Shown here: positions 7,338 to 13,337 of the stretch, piece by piece
Layout: every line of letters begins with the position of its first letter
Numbering within the stretch: position 1 is the first letter of the stretch
From: JAFDZO01 sp038225955
GTDB lineage: Bacteria; Bacteroidota; Ignavibacteria; Tepidaquicellales; Tepidaquicellaceae
NCBI GenBank assembly: GCA_038225955.1
Contig: JBBRQV010000086.1
Coordinates: 1 to 13,337 of the forward strand
Direction of reading: 5' to 3'
Length of the DNA: 13,337 nt
Notes under the pieces: generated by a model
Databases searched by the model: none
Told to the model about the DNA's origin: nothing
The model's input: the letters and a program-made list of their open reading frames with translations, nothing else
Translations under genes and position numbers: made by a program

Positions 7338-7352
7338 TTTTAAAATTTATCT
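7332..7352. terminator. Weak palindrome between convergent genes, possible bidirectional terminator
   Basis: AGATAA at 7332-7337 and TTATCT at 7347-7352 are inverted copies around a nine-base AT loop. Each arm holds one of the two convergent stop codons. The stem has only one G-C pair per side and no long T tract, so any termination would be inefficient. It is the only hairpin-like element in this junction. Confidence 0.25.
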
Positions 7353-8774
7353 TCTTACAGGCTTATCTGTTCTTGGTATAAAACCGGGAAGAGTTAACGC
7401 AACATCGTTTATATCTGTTTCAGGAGAGTAAACACCCTTCACACTTTTTTCAATTTTAATTTTCCCTACATTGTTTTCCGCCGTATCAAAATAAATATAG
7501 ATGTTATCTCCCTCTGAATTATTAACCCCGTTAGCTTTTTTCGCTTCATAGATAAAATAAATGCTTGAGGCATTACTGAGTGCTTTTATTGAATCAACTT
7601 TATCATCCTGAATATAAACCGAAATATCTCTAGAGCGAAGCTGGTCGAACCTATCGGCAAATAATGAATCTCCTTGTGAAATTAAGAACGATGCTTTTGA
7701 ATTCGGTATGTTTAGTTTTTTTACAAATAAACTTTGTAATTTATTTCCGGGAAGATCTGCGAAAATGGAGTCGCCTGTAATCTGCATATTATCCTGCCAA
7801 ACTATTGGGTCTTTTTCTAAAGCCAGCTTTGATGAATCTTTGAAATAAATTCCACGACCGCACTTCGAAAAAAAGTTAGTGCGGATAATTTCTACACTAT
7901 CGGTTGCTATATAATACTCTGGCTTTATTCTGAACGCCTCCATGAACGAACTATAAATAAAAAGAGTATCGTTAGATTTTTTATCAATCTGAATGAGCTT
8001 GGATCTTCCTGCAAGCTTAGTGTAGTTTTTCAGTTCATAATTCTCTAAAGTGCTCCCATAGAGAATTGTATTATTATTTAGGCTTTCAACCCGCACGTTG
8101 CCCACGGCAAACGATTCTTTAATATTTGAATAATGAGTGAGTGTATCTGAGTAAATTAAAGTTGAGTCGCTGTCAATCACAACTTTTTCATAGGCAAAAG
8201 TTTTAAACTGCCTTTTGTAAAAATCTATGTTCTGTGCTTTGATAACAGCAGAGTCTGTTGTAACAATCACATTCCCCTTTGCGAATGAATCTTCTGTGTT
8301 TCTGAGATAAGTTAAATCTGTTGAGGTAATTTTATAACCGGGGTTAACAATTATCACATCTCCGTGAAAAACTGCTTTTGCTTCATCAAAATAATAGATG
8401 CCGTTGTTTGCGCGGAGAGTGGCATTTGGGTCTTTAAGCGTCACTCCGTTATCTCCCGTTGCGCGTTTTTCATTTCCGTAATAAACTCCATGAGAGGTAA
8501 ACAGCGAAACGGTATCCTGATATATTTTCACATTGCCGCGAAGGTCAACTTTATTCTGGTCAGGGTATTGCGTTGCGGAGTTACAGTAAACAGTGATATT
8601 TCCCTGCTTAAACTGAACGTTACCCTGCGCTTCTCGCACCAGCACTCCGTTTTCAGTTCTGCCGGAGAGAGAGTCGGCGTGAATCAATTCTACTTTCTCC
8701 TGCTGCGCAAAGGCACATGAGAAAGAGAAAATGAAAATTAATATTAAAAAATATTTATTTATCAAAAACACCAC
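7347..8774 (-). CDS. OstA-like LPS transport protein (LptA-related)
   Basis: Periplasmic member of the OstA/LptA family, expected to help form the bridge that moves lipopolysaccharide to the outer membrane. A signal peptide ends in AFA|Q at about 21-24. Repeating beta-strand units follow, with the characteristic sequences GVLVREAQGNVQFKQGN, VDLRGNVKIY, AVFHGDVIIVN, SFAKGNVIVTT and SFAVGNVRVE. These are the stacked OstA strands, in a protein much longer (475 residues) than E. coli LptA, as usual for this phylum. The tail LTLPGFIPR near residues 462-470 is also family-typical. There is no ATG near the N-terminus: candidates are tandem GTGs at 8774 and 8771, or TTG at 8765 giving MINKYFLIL. With GTG 8774 the gene overlaps lptC by 20 bases. 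No LptD barrel domain is present. Confidence 0.87.
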   Translation of the reverse strand: MVFLINKYFLILIFIFSFSCAFAQQEKVELIHADSLSGRTENGVLVREAQGNVQFKQGNITVYCNSATQYPDQNKVDLRGNVKIYQDTVSLFTSHGVYYGNEKRATGDNGVTLKDPNATLRANNGIYYFDEAKAVFHGDVIIVNPGYKITSTDLTYLRNTEDSFAKGNVIVTTDSAVIKAQNIDFYKRQFKTFAYEKVVIDSDSTLIYSDTLTHYSNIKESFAVGNVRVESLNNNTILYGSTLENYELKNYTKLAGRSKLIQIDKKSNDTLFIYSSFMEAFRIKPEYYIATDSVEIIRTNFFSKCGRGIYFKDSSKLALEKDPIVWQDNMQITGDSIFADLPGNKLQSLFVKKLNIPNSKASFLISQGDSLFADRFDQLRSRDISVYIQDDKVDSIKALSNASSIYFIYEAKKANGVNNSEGDNIYIYFDTAENNVGKIKIEKSVKGVYSPETDINDVALTLPGFIPRTDKPVRR

Positions 8775-9297
8775 TAACTTTGTAAATTTTATAATTTGTT
8801 AAGTTTTGATCTGACTCAAACCCTACGCCTTCAATTCTTTCCTTTGGAGTTGTTATCTTTACAAAAACATCTGAATAAACTTTCTGTGTTTTATTTTTCC
8901 ACAGGAGCTTTGAGGTTTTCAGCTCGCTTCCGGCTTTATTTATCACTCTGACGCTATCGTAAATTTCAATATCTTTACTCATGTCTTCCACCTTGCCGCG
9001 CATGCCTGTTAATGTGGAAACAATCTCACCGTTCTTGTAAAAATCTACAACTGCTCCGCTATCAATTAAGGTATAACCTTTATCGCTGAACGCAGAAATA
9101 TGTCCGGCCTTCAAAATTGCTTTTACAAAACCTGAATCGGAAAACGTAACAGTTGAGTTCCAGCTTTCCTGAACAGGAATATTCTCGGAGGATAGATTTG
9201 ATTTAGGCGGTTCGAATTTATCTTCACAGGAAATTAATACCGAAGAGAATGATACTGCTATAAGGAAAAGAAACACTATGTGAAATATTTTCAGCAA
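8755..9297 (-). CDS. lptC: LPS export periplasmic protein LptC, lipoprotein form
   Basis: LptC links the LptBFG transporter in the inner membrane to the periplasmic LptA-type bridge. This 180-residue protein has a hydrophobic N-terminus ending in a lipobox LISC (Cys24). The LptC core follows: PVQESWNSTVTFSDSG at about 41-56, LKAGHISAFSDKGYTLIDSG at about 62-81, DFYKNGEIVSTLTGMRGKVE, and the closing GVGFESDQNLTNYKI at about 157-171. These match FCB-type LptC, which is often lipid-anchored instead of carrying a transmembrane helix. The start is TTG at 9295-9297, three bases after the kdsD stop. No ATG occurs until residue 98, so a non-ATG start is unavoidable. The gene lies between kdsD and the OstA-like gene, which supports the role. 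Confidence 0.9.
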   Translation of the reverse strand: MLKIFHIVFLFLIAVSFSSVLISCEDKFEPPKSNLSSENIPVQESWNSTVTFSDSGFVKAILKAGHISAFSDKGYTLIDSGAVVDFYKNGEIVSTLTGMRGKVEDMSKDIEIYDSVRVINKAGSELKTSKLLWKNKTQKVYSDVFVKITTPKERIEGVGFESDQNLTNYKIYKVSGVFDK

Positions 9298-9300
9298 AAT

Positions 9301-10308
9301 TTATAACCCCTCTTCAATCAGCCTGTGCATGTGAAGAACTCCCATAACTTTTTGCTTTTTATCAGCAATAATTAGCTGGGTAATTTTATTCTCTTCCATT
9401 ATCTCTAAAGCTGTTCGGGCAAGCATATTCGGCGGTATTAGCTTTGGTGATTTATTCATAATATCGTTTGCCTTAGTTGTTGTGATGTGCTCAAGATTTT
9501 TTTCCAGGAATCTTCGTATATCGCCATCAGTTATTATTCCTACAACTTTTTTATTTTTAACAACGCAGGTACAGCCAAGGCGCTTTGAGGAAATCATGTA
9601 AATAATATCCTTCAGATTTGCCTCAGTGCTGACGATAGGAATATTTTCTTCTTCCTGAACTAAGTCGCTGACTTTGAGCAGAAGCTTCTTCCCTAAAATT
9701 CCGCCCGGATGAAATCTTGCGAAATCTTCTTTTGAAAAATCTCTTTTTTGAAGCAGCGCAATTGCCAGAGCATCACCTAATACTAATACAGTTGTAGTTG
9801 AAGAGGTCGGTGCAAGATTGTGCGGACACGCTTCTTCTTTTACTGAAGCATCTAAAACTATATTTGAAAGCTTTGCAATCTCCGAGCTAGTGTTCCCCGT
9901 TATTGCAACAATTTTTATTTTTAAAGTTTTCAGCAGAGGAATTATCTGCGTAACGTCGGCAGAGTCTCCACTTTTTGAAATTGCAATCACAATGTCATCA
10001 TCACGTAAAATTCCTAGGTCTCCATGAACGCTATCGGCAGAGTGTAAGAATATCGAATACGTACCCGTAGAGTTAAACGTAGCAACGATTTTCTGAGCAA
10101 TAATCCCTGACTTCCCGACACCTGTAACAACAACTTTGCCTTTGCATTTATAAATAAGCTCAACGGCATCAACAAAGTTTTTTGCAAACGATATATTGTT
10201 AAACCGTTTTTCAAGGTTGGCTATTTCTTTTTTTTCTATGCAAACAACTTTCTTAGCATTTTTAATTATATCTTTCTCTGTATTTTTATTGATATCTTTC
10301 GGTGGCAC
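9301..10308 (-). CDS. kdsD: D-arabinose 5-phosphate isomerase, KpsF/GutQ family
   Basis: Converts D-ribulose 5-phosphate to D-arabinose 5-phosphate, the first committed input to Kdo synthesis for lipopolysaccharide. The 335 residues have the full family layout. The SIS isomerase domain spans about 35-210, with VTGVGKSG at 61-68, HSADSVHGDLGIL at 89-101, ISKSGDS at 110-116, EEACPHNLAPTSSTT at 158-172 and RFHPGGILGKKLL at 198-210. Two CBS domains follow at about 213-270 and 283-333, including GIITDGDIRR at 257-266. Start is GTG at 10306-10308, as no in-frame ATG lies upstream. It heads the kdsD-lptC-ostA-like block. KdsC, which often accompanies kdsD and lptC, is not between them. A GutQ-type isozyme is biochemically equivalent; the LPS neighbours favour kdsD. 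Confidence 0.93.
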   Translation of the reverse strand: MPPKDINKNTEKDIIKNAKKVVCIEKKEIANLEKRFNNISFAKNFVDAVELIYKCKGKVVVTGVGKSGIIAQKIVATFNSTGTYSIFLHSADSVHGDLGILRDDDIVIAISKSGDSADVTQIIPLLKTLKIKIVAITGNTSSEIAKLSNIVLDASVKEEACPHNLAPTSSTTTVLVLGDALAIALLQKRDFSKEDFARFHPGGILGKKLLLKVSDLVQEEENIPIVSTEANLKDIIYMISSKRLGCTCVVKNKKVVGIITDGDIRRFLEKNLEHITTTKANDIMNKSPKLIPPNMLARTALEIMEENKITQLIIADKKQKVMGVLHMHRLIEEGL

Positions 10309-10320
10309 TTTATTTGTTTT

Positions 10321-10360
10321 ACTTAAAAATTCTGACTTAAAAATCTTAATTTAATTTAAG
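10321..10360. promoter_or_regulatory. Direct repeats and palindrome in the kdsD/rlmD divergent spacer
   Basis: ACTTAAAAAT occurs twice, at 10321-10330 and 10335-10344, a 14-base period. It is followed at once by CTTAATTTAATTTAAG (10345-10360), which has inverted CTTAA/TTAAG ends. This lies in the 106-base spacer between divergent kdsD and rlmD, upstream of the rlmD TATAAT. It could be a regulator binding site or an AT-rich UP-like element. In such AT-rich sequence a chance origin is quite possible. Confidence 0.25.
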
Positions 10361-10368
10361 AAATTAGC

Positions 10369-10374
10369 TATAAT
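10369..10374 (+). promoter_or_regulatory. Candidate -10 element of the rlmD promoter
   Basis: A perfect TATAAT at 10369-10374 predicts a transcript start near 10381 and a leader of about 33 bases before the rlmD ATG. The -35 position at 17-base spacing reads TTAATT (10346-10351), only a partial match to TTGACA. AT-rich sequence upstream may compensate. Confidence 0.35.
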
Positions 10375-10414
10375 ACTCGTTTAAAAAAATAACATTAATT
10401 TTAATAGAAATTGA

Positions 10415-11851
10415 ATGAAAAAAGGTGATGAACTGGTGCTGGATGTGCTTGAACTGAACTCCGAGGGTAAAGGTGTATGTAAAACTGAGGAAGGATTTGT
10501 AATTTTTACTGATAAAGTCCTTCCCGGCGATACAGTGAAAATTCAGCTGAGGAAAAAGAGATCGAATTACGGTGAGGGAAGACTGGTTGAAATAATAAAA
10601 CCTTCTGCATATAGAATAGAACCGCGATGTAAATATTTCGGAACGTGCGGAGGATGTAAAATTCAGAACTATCAGTATGAAAAACAATTAGAGTTTAAGA
10701 CGGAAGCAGTAAGAAATGCCTTTAAGCGTATCGGCGGATTTGAAGATTTGCAAATCTCTTCTGCTCTGCCAAGCGAAGATATATTTTTCTACAGGAATAA
10801 GATGGAGTTCTCTTTTTCCGATGACAGATGGCTGACGGCAAAAGATGTTGAGAATGCAAAAGATAATGATAACGAAAATATTGATAAAAGTTTTGCGTTG
10901 GGGCTTCACGTACCAAAATTTCACTCGAAGATTGTAGATATACATGAGTGCTTTCTGCAATCAGAGGTATCAAACAGAGTTTTAAATTATACACGAGATT
11001 TTTTTAAAAGCAGAGGGGTTAGCGTTTACTCAACAAATACTCACTCTGGATTTTTAAGATTTTTAATCGTGCGCGAGTGCAAGAACACAAAAGATTTTAT
11101 GGTATCGCTTATAACTTACGACTATAACGAAGAACTAATTAATGAGTATGCGAAAGGATTGAGAGAAGTTGCGCCGGAAGTAACAACGTTTGTAAATCCG
11201 CTATCCGATAAAAAAGCTCAGGTGGCTTTCGGTGAGCAGGAGAAAATTCTTTTCGGCAAAGGATACATTGAAGAGGAATTGAATAAAGAGAACGGCAAAA
11301 AATTTAAATTCAAGATTTCTCCTAACTCTTTCTTCCAGACTAATACAAAGCAGGGCGAAAAGCTTTACAACATTGCATCAAAAGCAGGTGAGTTTAAAAA
11401 GACGGATAGAGTTTTAGATTTATACTGCGGTACCGGTTCTATTTCGATTTTTATTTCAGATGAAGTCGCTGAAGTAAAAGGAGTTGAGCTTGTTGAAGAT
11501 TCAATCAAAAATGCTTTTCAAAATAAAGAGCTGAATAATATTACCAATGTAGATTTTGAGTTAGGAGACATAAAAGATTTTCTCCTCTCAAAAGAGGTGG
11601 CCGAGCTTCACAAGTATAATAAAATAATTCTCGACCCGCCAAGAGCAGGTCTTCATCCGAAAATTTGTGAGATACTTTCCGAAACCGATTTTGAAAAAAT
11701 TGTTTACGTAAGCTGTAACCCTGTTACGCAGGCAAGAGATTTACAAATAATCTGCTCACAGGGAAAATATAAAATTAATACTGTTCAGCCCGTAGATATG
11801 TTCCCGCATACGTATCATATAGAGAACGTTGTGGATTTGGTAAGAAAATAA
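10415..11851 (+). CDS. rlmD: 23S rRNA (uracil-5-)-methyltransferase, RlmD/RumA type
   Basis: SAM-dependent cytosolic enzyme that methylates C5 of a uridine in 23S rRNA (U1939 in E. coli for RlmD). The 478 residues show an N-terminal TRAM domain at about 1-60 and four iron-sulfur cluster cysteines, Cys72, Cys78, Cys81 and Cys179 (the first three in PRCKYFGTCGGC). The methyltransferase domain carries SAM motif VLDLYCGTGS at about 333-342, DPPRAGLHP at about 407-415, VSCNP with nucleophile Cys434, and the base Glu470 in HIENV. All key residues are present, so it should be active. RlmC, RlmCD and TrmA are close relatives; the complete cluster excludes TrmA, but the exact target uridine is not decided. 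ATG 10415 is the only sensible start, and no clear Shine-Dalgarno sequence precedes it. Confidence 0.93.
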   Translation: MKKGDELVLDVLELNSEGKGVCKTEEGFVIFTDKVLPGDTVKIQLRKKRSNYGEGRLVEIIKPSAYRIEPRCKYFGTCGGCKIQNYQYEKQLEFKTEAVRNAFKRIGGFEDLQISSALPSEDIFFYRNKMEFSFSDDRWLTAKDVENAKDNDNENIDKSFALGLHVPKFHSKIVDIHECFLQSEVSNRVLNYTRDFFKSRGVSVYSTNTHSGFLRFLIVRECKNTKDFMVSLITYDYNEELINEYAKGLREVAPEVTTFVNPLSDKKAQVAFGEQEKILFGKGYIEEELNKENGKKFKFKISPNSFFQTNTKQGEKLYNIASKAGEFKKTDRVLDLYCGTGSISIFISDEVAEVKGVELVEDSIKNAFQNKELNNITNVDFELGDIKDFLLSKEVAELHKYNKIILDPPRAGLHPKICEILSETDFEKIVYVSCNPVTQARDLQIICSQGKYKINTVQPVDMFPHTYHIENVVDLVRK

Positions 11852-11861
11852 TACTAACATA

Positions 11862-11873
11862 TAAAAATATAAT
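11862..11873 (+). promoter_or_regulatory. AT-rich 12-mer just before a start codon, possible leaderless promoter
   Basis: TAAAAATATAAT ends five bases before ATG 11879. The same 12-mer occurs at 13105-13116, seven bases before ATG 13124. TATAAT at this distance would place the transcript start at or beside the start codon. No -35 match is visible at 16-18 bases, so an A-rich translation initiation region is an equally good reading. Confidence 0.2.
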
Positions 11874-11878
11874 CGAAT

Positions 11879-13075
11879 ATGAAATTATTTTTATTTTTAG
11901 TTTTAATTGTATCAAACATCTCCTGCGGACAGAAAATAACTCCGCCTTCATCTGAAATCCCTGTAATATTTTTTTCCGGGCAGTACGAAACCAGTGGAGA
12001 AAGCAAGAGTGTGGATTTTTTATATACGAAAACATTTGTAAAGGATACTTCCGTAAACGGGGCTGAATTTAAAAAATTCAAATGGGATAAATTTAGAAAT
12101 TACAAAGATGCACATGAAGTATATTATGAATTTGAAAGAATTACTGATGACGAGTATATTTTACTTGATGAAAAATTGCAAAACATTCACAACTTAAAAT
12201 TAAAACCGGAACAACAAAAAGGCATTCTCTTTGGAATCGAAGGGAATATCGGATATGAATATATCGATACAAGAACATATTCCCCAAAATCTAACTTTGC
12301 ACCGGATGCTCATTCTCCTATGAGATTTTTTCTTACAGAGGATAAAAATATTTTCATTTACTATGAAACAGATAGAAAGAAAATTGATGTTACTATGAAT
12401 AAAGGAGATTTCAAAAAATCACTTACTGAGGGAGGGTTTGGGTTGGCTGCGCAAATTCTATCGCGAAATGATTCGTTGAAGACCTCATTTGATATTGAAC
12501 TTGGCGATGAACTACAATTAGTATATACTACAGAACGAGTAGAGTTTTCATTTAAAGGAACGATAGGTAAAGATAATTCACAAACCGGTGAACAGAAGAA
12601 GCTGCCTGTAAGTAAAGAAATTACATCTATGAAATGCACAGGTGTAAAAAAAGATGGGACGAAAAAAATTATTTTTATGGATGTAATTAAGTTCAATTCC
12701 GAAAAAAATAAGATTGAAAACTCCCCCTCACAGATCGAAATAGAAGAGAATGGAAACGTTATAATGGATGGTCAGATTATAGCACAAGAGCAAACATATA
12801 AATTGGATTTCAAATTAGATAGCATAGATGTTTCACAAATTCCGGATGATTATAAAGAAAACGTTAAATCAAAATATCTTTTTAGTTTTATGGGTTTAAC
12901 GTATGACACATTAAGCGGTAAACTTTTTCCAAAAGCGCTGTATATAAATTCAGTTAACTATTACCAGATGTATTATCTGACTTATTTTCCTATCCCATAC
13001 GCTGAGTATCCCGGCACAACAGGTAGAATTGCATATGTAAAACTAAAAGGGAAAGAATATGGTAAGAAGGAATAA
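11879..13075 (+). CDS. Putative lipoprotein of unknown function
   Basis: A 398-residue protein whose short signal ends in NISC (Cys16), with an unusual Asn at -3 of the lipobox; lipidation is likely but not certain. The rest is soluble and beta-rich, with many alternating strands and frequent Asp, Lys and Tyr residues. I recognise no domain. Visible landmarks are a GEQKKLPVSKEI segment near residues 238-249, SPSQIEIEENGNVIMDGQII near 284-303, and an aromatic C-terminal stretch SVNYYQMYYLTYFPIPYAEY near 359-378. It starts 27 bases after rlmD and may be transcribed with it, though the functions do not suggest a link. A downstream membrane-protein gene follows 48 bases after its stop. Coding character is clear: long frame, good start, no competing frame. 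Confidence 0.8.
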   Translation: MKLFLFLVLIVSNISCGQKITPPSSEIPVIFFSGQYETSGESKSVDFLYTKTFVKDTSVNGAEFKKFKWDKFRNYKDAHEVYYEFERITDDEYILLDEKLQNIHNLKLKPEQQKGILFGIEGNIGYEYIDTRTYSPKSNFAPDAHSPMRFFLTEDKNIFIYYETDRKKIDVTMNKGDFKKSLTEGGFGLAAQILSRNDSLKTSFDIELGDELQLVYTTERVEFSFKGTIGKDNSQTGEQKKLPVSKEITSMKCTGVKKDGTKKIIFMDVIKFNSEKNKIENSPSQIEIEENGNVIMDGQIIAQEQTYKLDFKLDSIDVSQIPDDYKENVKSKYLFSFMGLTYDTLSGKLFPKALYINSVNYYQMYYLTYFPIPYAEYPGTTGRIAYVKLKGKEYGKKE

Positions 13076-13104
13076 TTTGTATATAAAAAATGTTGAGGAC
13101 TTAG

Positions 13105-13116
13105 TAAAAATATAAT
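13105..13116 (+). promoter_or_regulatory. Second copy of the TAAAAATATAAT 12-mer before a start codon
   Basis: Identical to bases 11862-11873 and placed seven bases before ATG 13124. Either a leaderless-type -10 element or an A-rich translation initiation context. A TTGAGG at 13093-13098 lies too close (12 bases) to act as its -35. Confidence 0.2.
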
Positions 13117-13123
13117 TTTCAAA

Positions 13124-13337
13124 ATGGAAAATACAAAACAACAAACTCTAACAGAAAAATTTTACATACAAAAAAGTATGTTTGAAAAGATACTGTTTAT
13201 AATAGGCGGAGTATGCTTTATTGTAGCATGCGTTTTTGTAATAGTGTATTCCGGCTTTACTTCGGAGCCGCAACACGAAGTTAAAGTTGTTGTTATACCT
13301 GATCTTGAAACACTGTGGATTGTAAATGCGTTACTCG
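13124..13337 (+). CDS. Membrane protein, N-terminal part only (cut by right edge)
   Basis: Seventy-one residues are visible from ATG 13124 and the frame is still open at the window end. The sequence begins with a polar, probably cytoplasmic segment (MENTKQQTLTEKFYIQKSMF), then a strongly hydrophobic helix at about 22-44 (ILFIIGGVCFIVACVFVIVY). A region with Glu-Val-Lys and beta-strand character follows (HEVKVVVIPDL at about 53-63). It is too long a preceding segment for a signal peptide, so a membrane-anchored protein is more likely than a secreted one. No family can be named from this piece. It has the same strand as the preceding putative lipoprotein gene. Confidence 0.7.
   Translation, partial: MENTKQQTLTEKFYIQKSMFEKILFIIGGVCFIVACVFVIVYSGFTSEPQHEVKVVVIPDLETLWIVNALL

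Noticed and set aside
10688..10994. Minus-strand open frames inside rlmD
   Set aside because: Shadows of a fully conserved methyltransferase frame; low-complexity translations without family features.
11854..12081. Minus-strand open frames opposite the start of the 398-residue lipoprotein
   Set aside because: They overlap a clear lipoprotein N-terminus on the plus strand and have no recognisable domain.
13093..13116. TTGAGG and TATAAT as a -35/-10 pair before the final gene
   Set aside because: Spacing is only 12 bases, too short for a sigma70-type promoter.

Overview
The window is AT-rich and gene-dense. It looks like a chromosomal segment from a Gram-negative bacterium of the Bacteroidota/Chlorobiota (FCB) group, possibly an Ignavibacteria-like lineage. 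The basis is the protein style: signal peptides ending in xFAQ, short lipoprotein signals, a DUF4292-like LolA/LolB-type protein, a Bacteroidota-type LptC plus OstA-like pair, and start sites that mostly lack a clear Shine-Dalgarno sequence. No rRNA, tRNA, CRISPR array, insertion sequence or phage gene was recognised. No gap between genes exceeds 300 bases.

Layout. (1) Bases 3-38 are probably the last codons of a plus-strand gene entering from the left. (2) A minus-strand block runs from 3102 down to 40: ABC exporter ATPase, its ABC-2 permease, a YhcH/YiaL-family sugar protein, and, after a 136-base gap, a PlsC-superfamily acyltransferase. (3) A plus-strand five-gene set runs from 3250 to 7337: a LolA/LolB-like periplasmic protein, a small lipoprotein, a seven-TPR secreted protein, a lipoprotein with an OB-fold-like domain, and a 493-residue cytosolic helical protein. 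Junctions are 0, 6, -4 and 3 bases, so this looks like one transcription unit. A sigma70-like promoter candidate sits just upstream. (4) Converging on it is a minus-strand lipopolysaccharide block, kdsD-lptC-ostA-like (10308 down to 7347). (5) Divergent from kdsD is rlmD (23S rRNA m5U methyltransferase), followed by a 398-residue putative lipoprotein and the N-terminus of a membrane protein cut by the right edge.

How it fits together. Most of the window serves the cell envelope. KdsD makes arabinose 5-phosphate for Kdo. LptC and the OstA-like protein belong to the bridge carrying LPS to the outer membrane. The LolA/LolB-like gene suggests outer-membrane lipid or lipoprotein handling, and the acyltransferase acts on membrane lipid. 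The least explained part, and the best candidate for an undescribed system, is the five-gene envelope cassette at 3250-7337. Five genes have no ATG near their N-terminus and must start at TTG or GTG, which makes start assignment delicate here.
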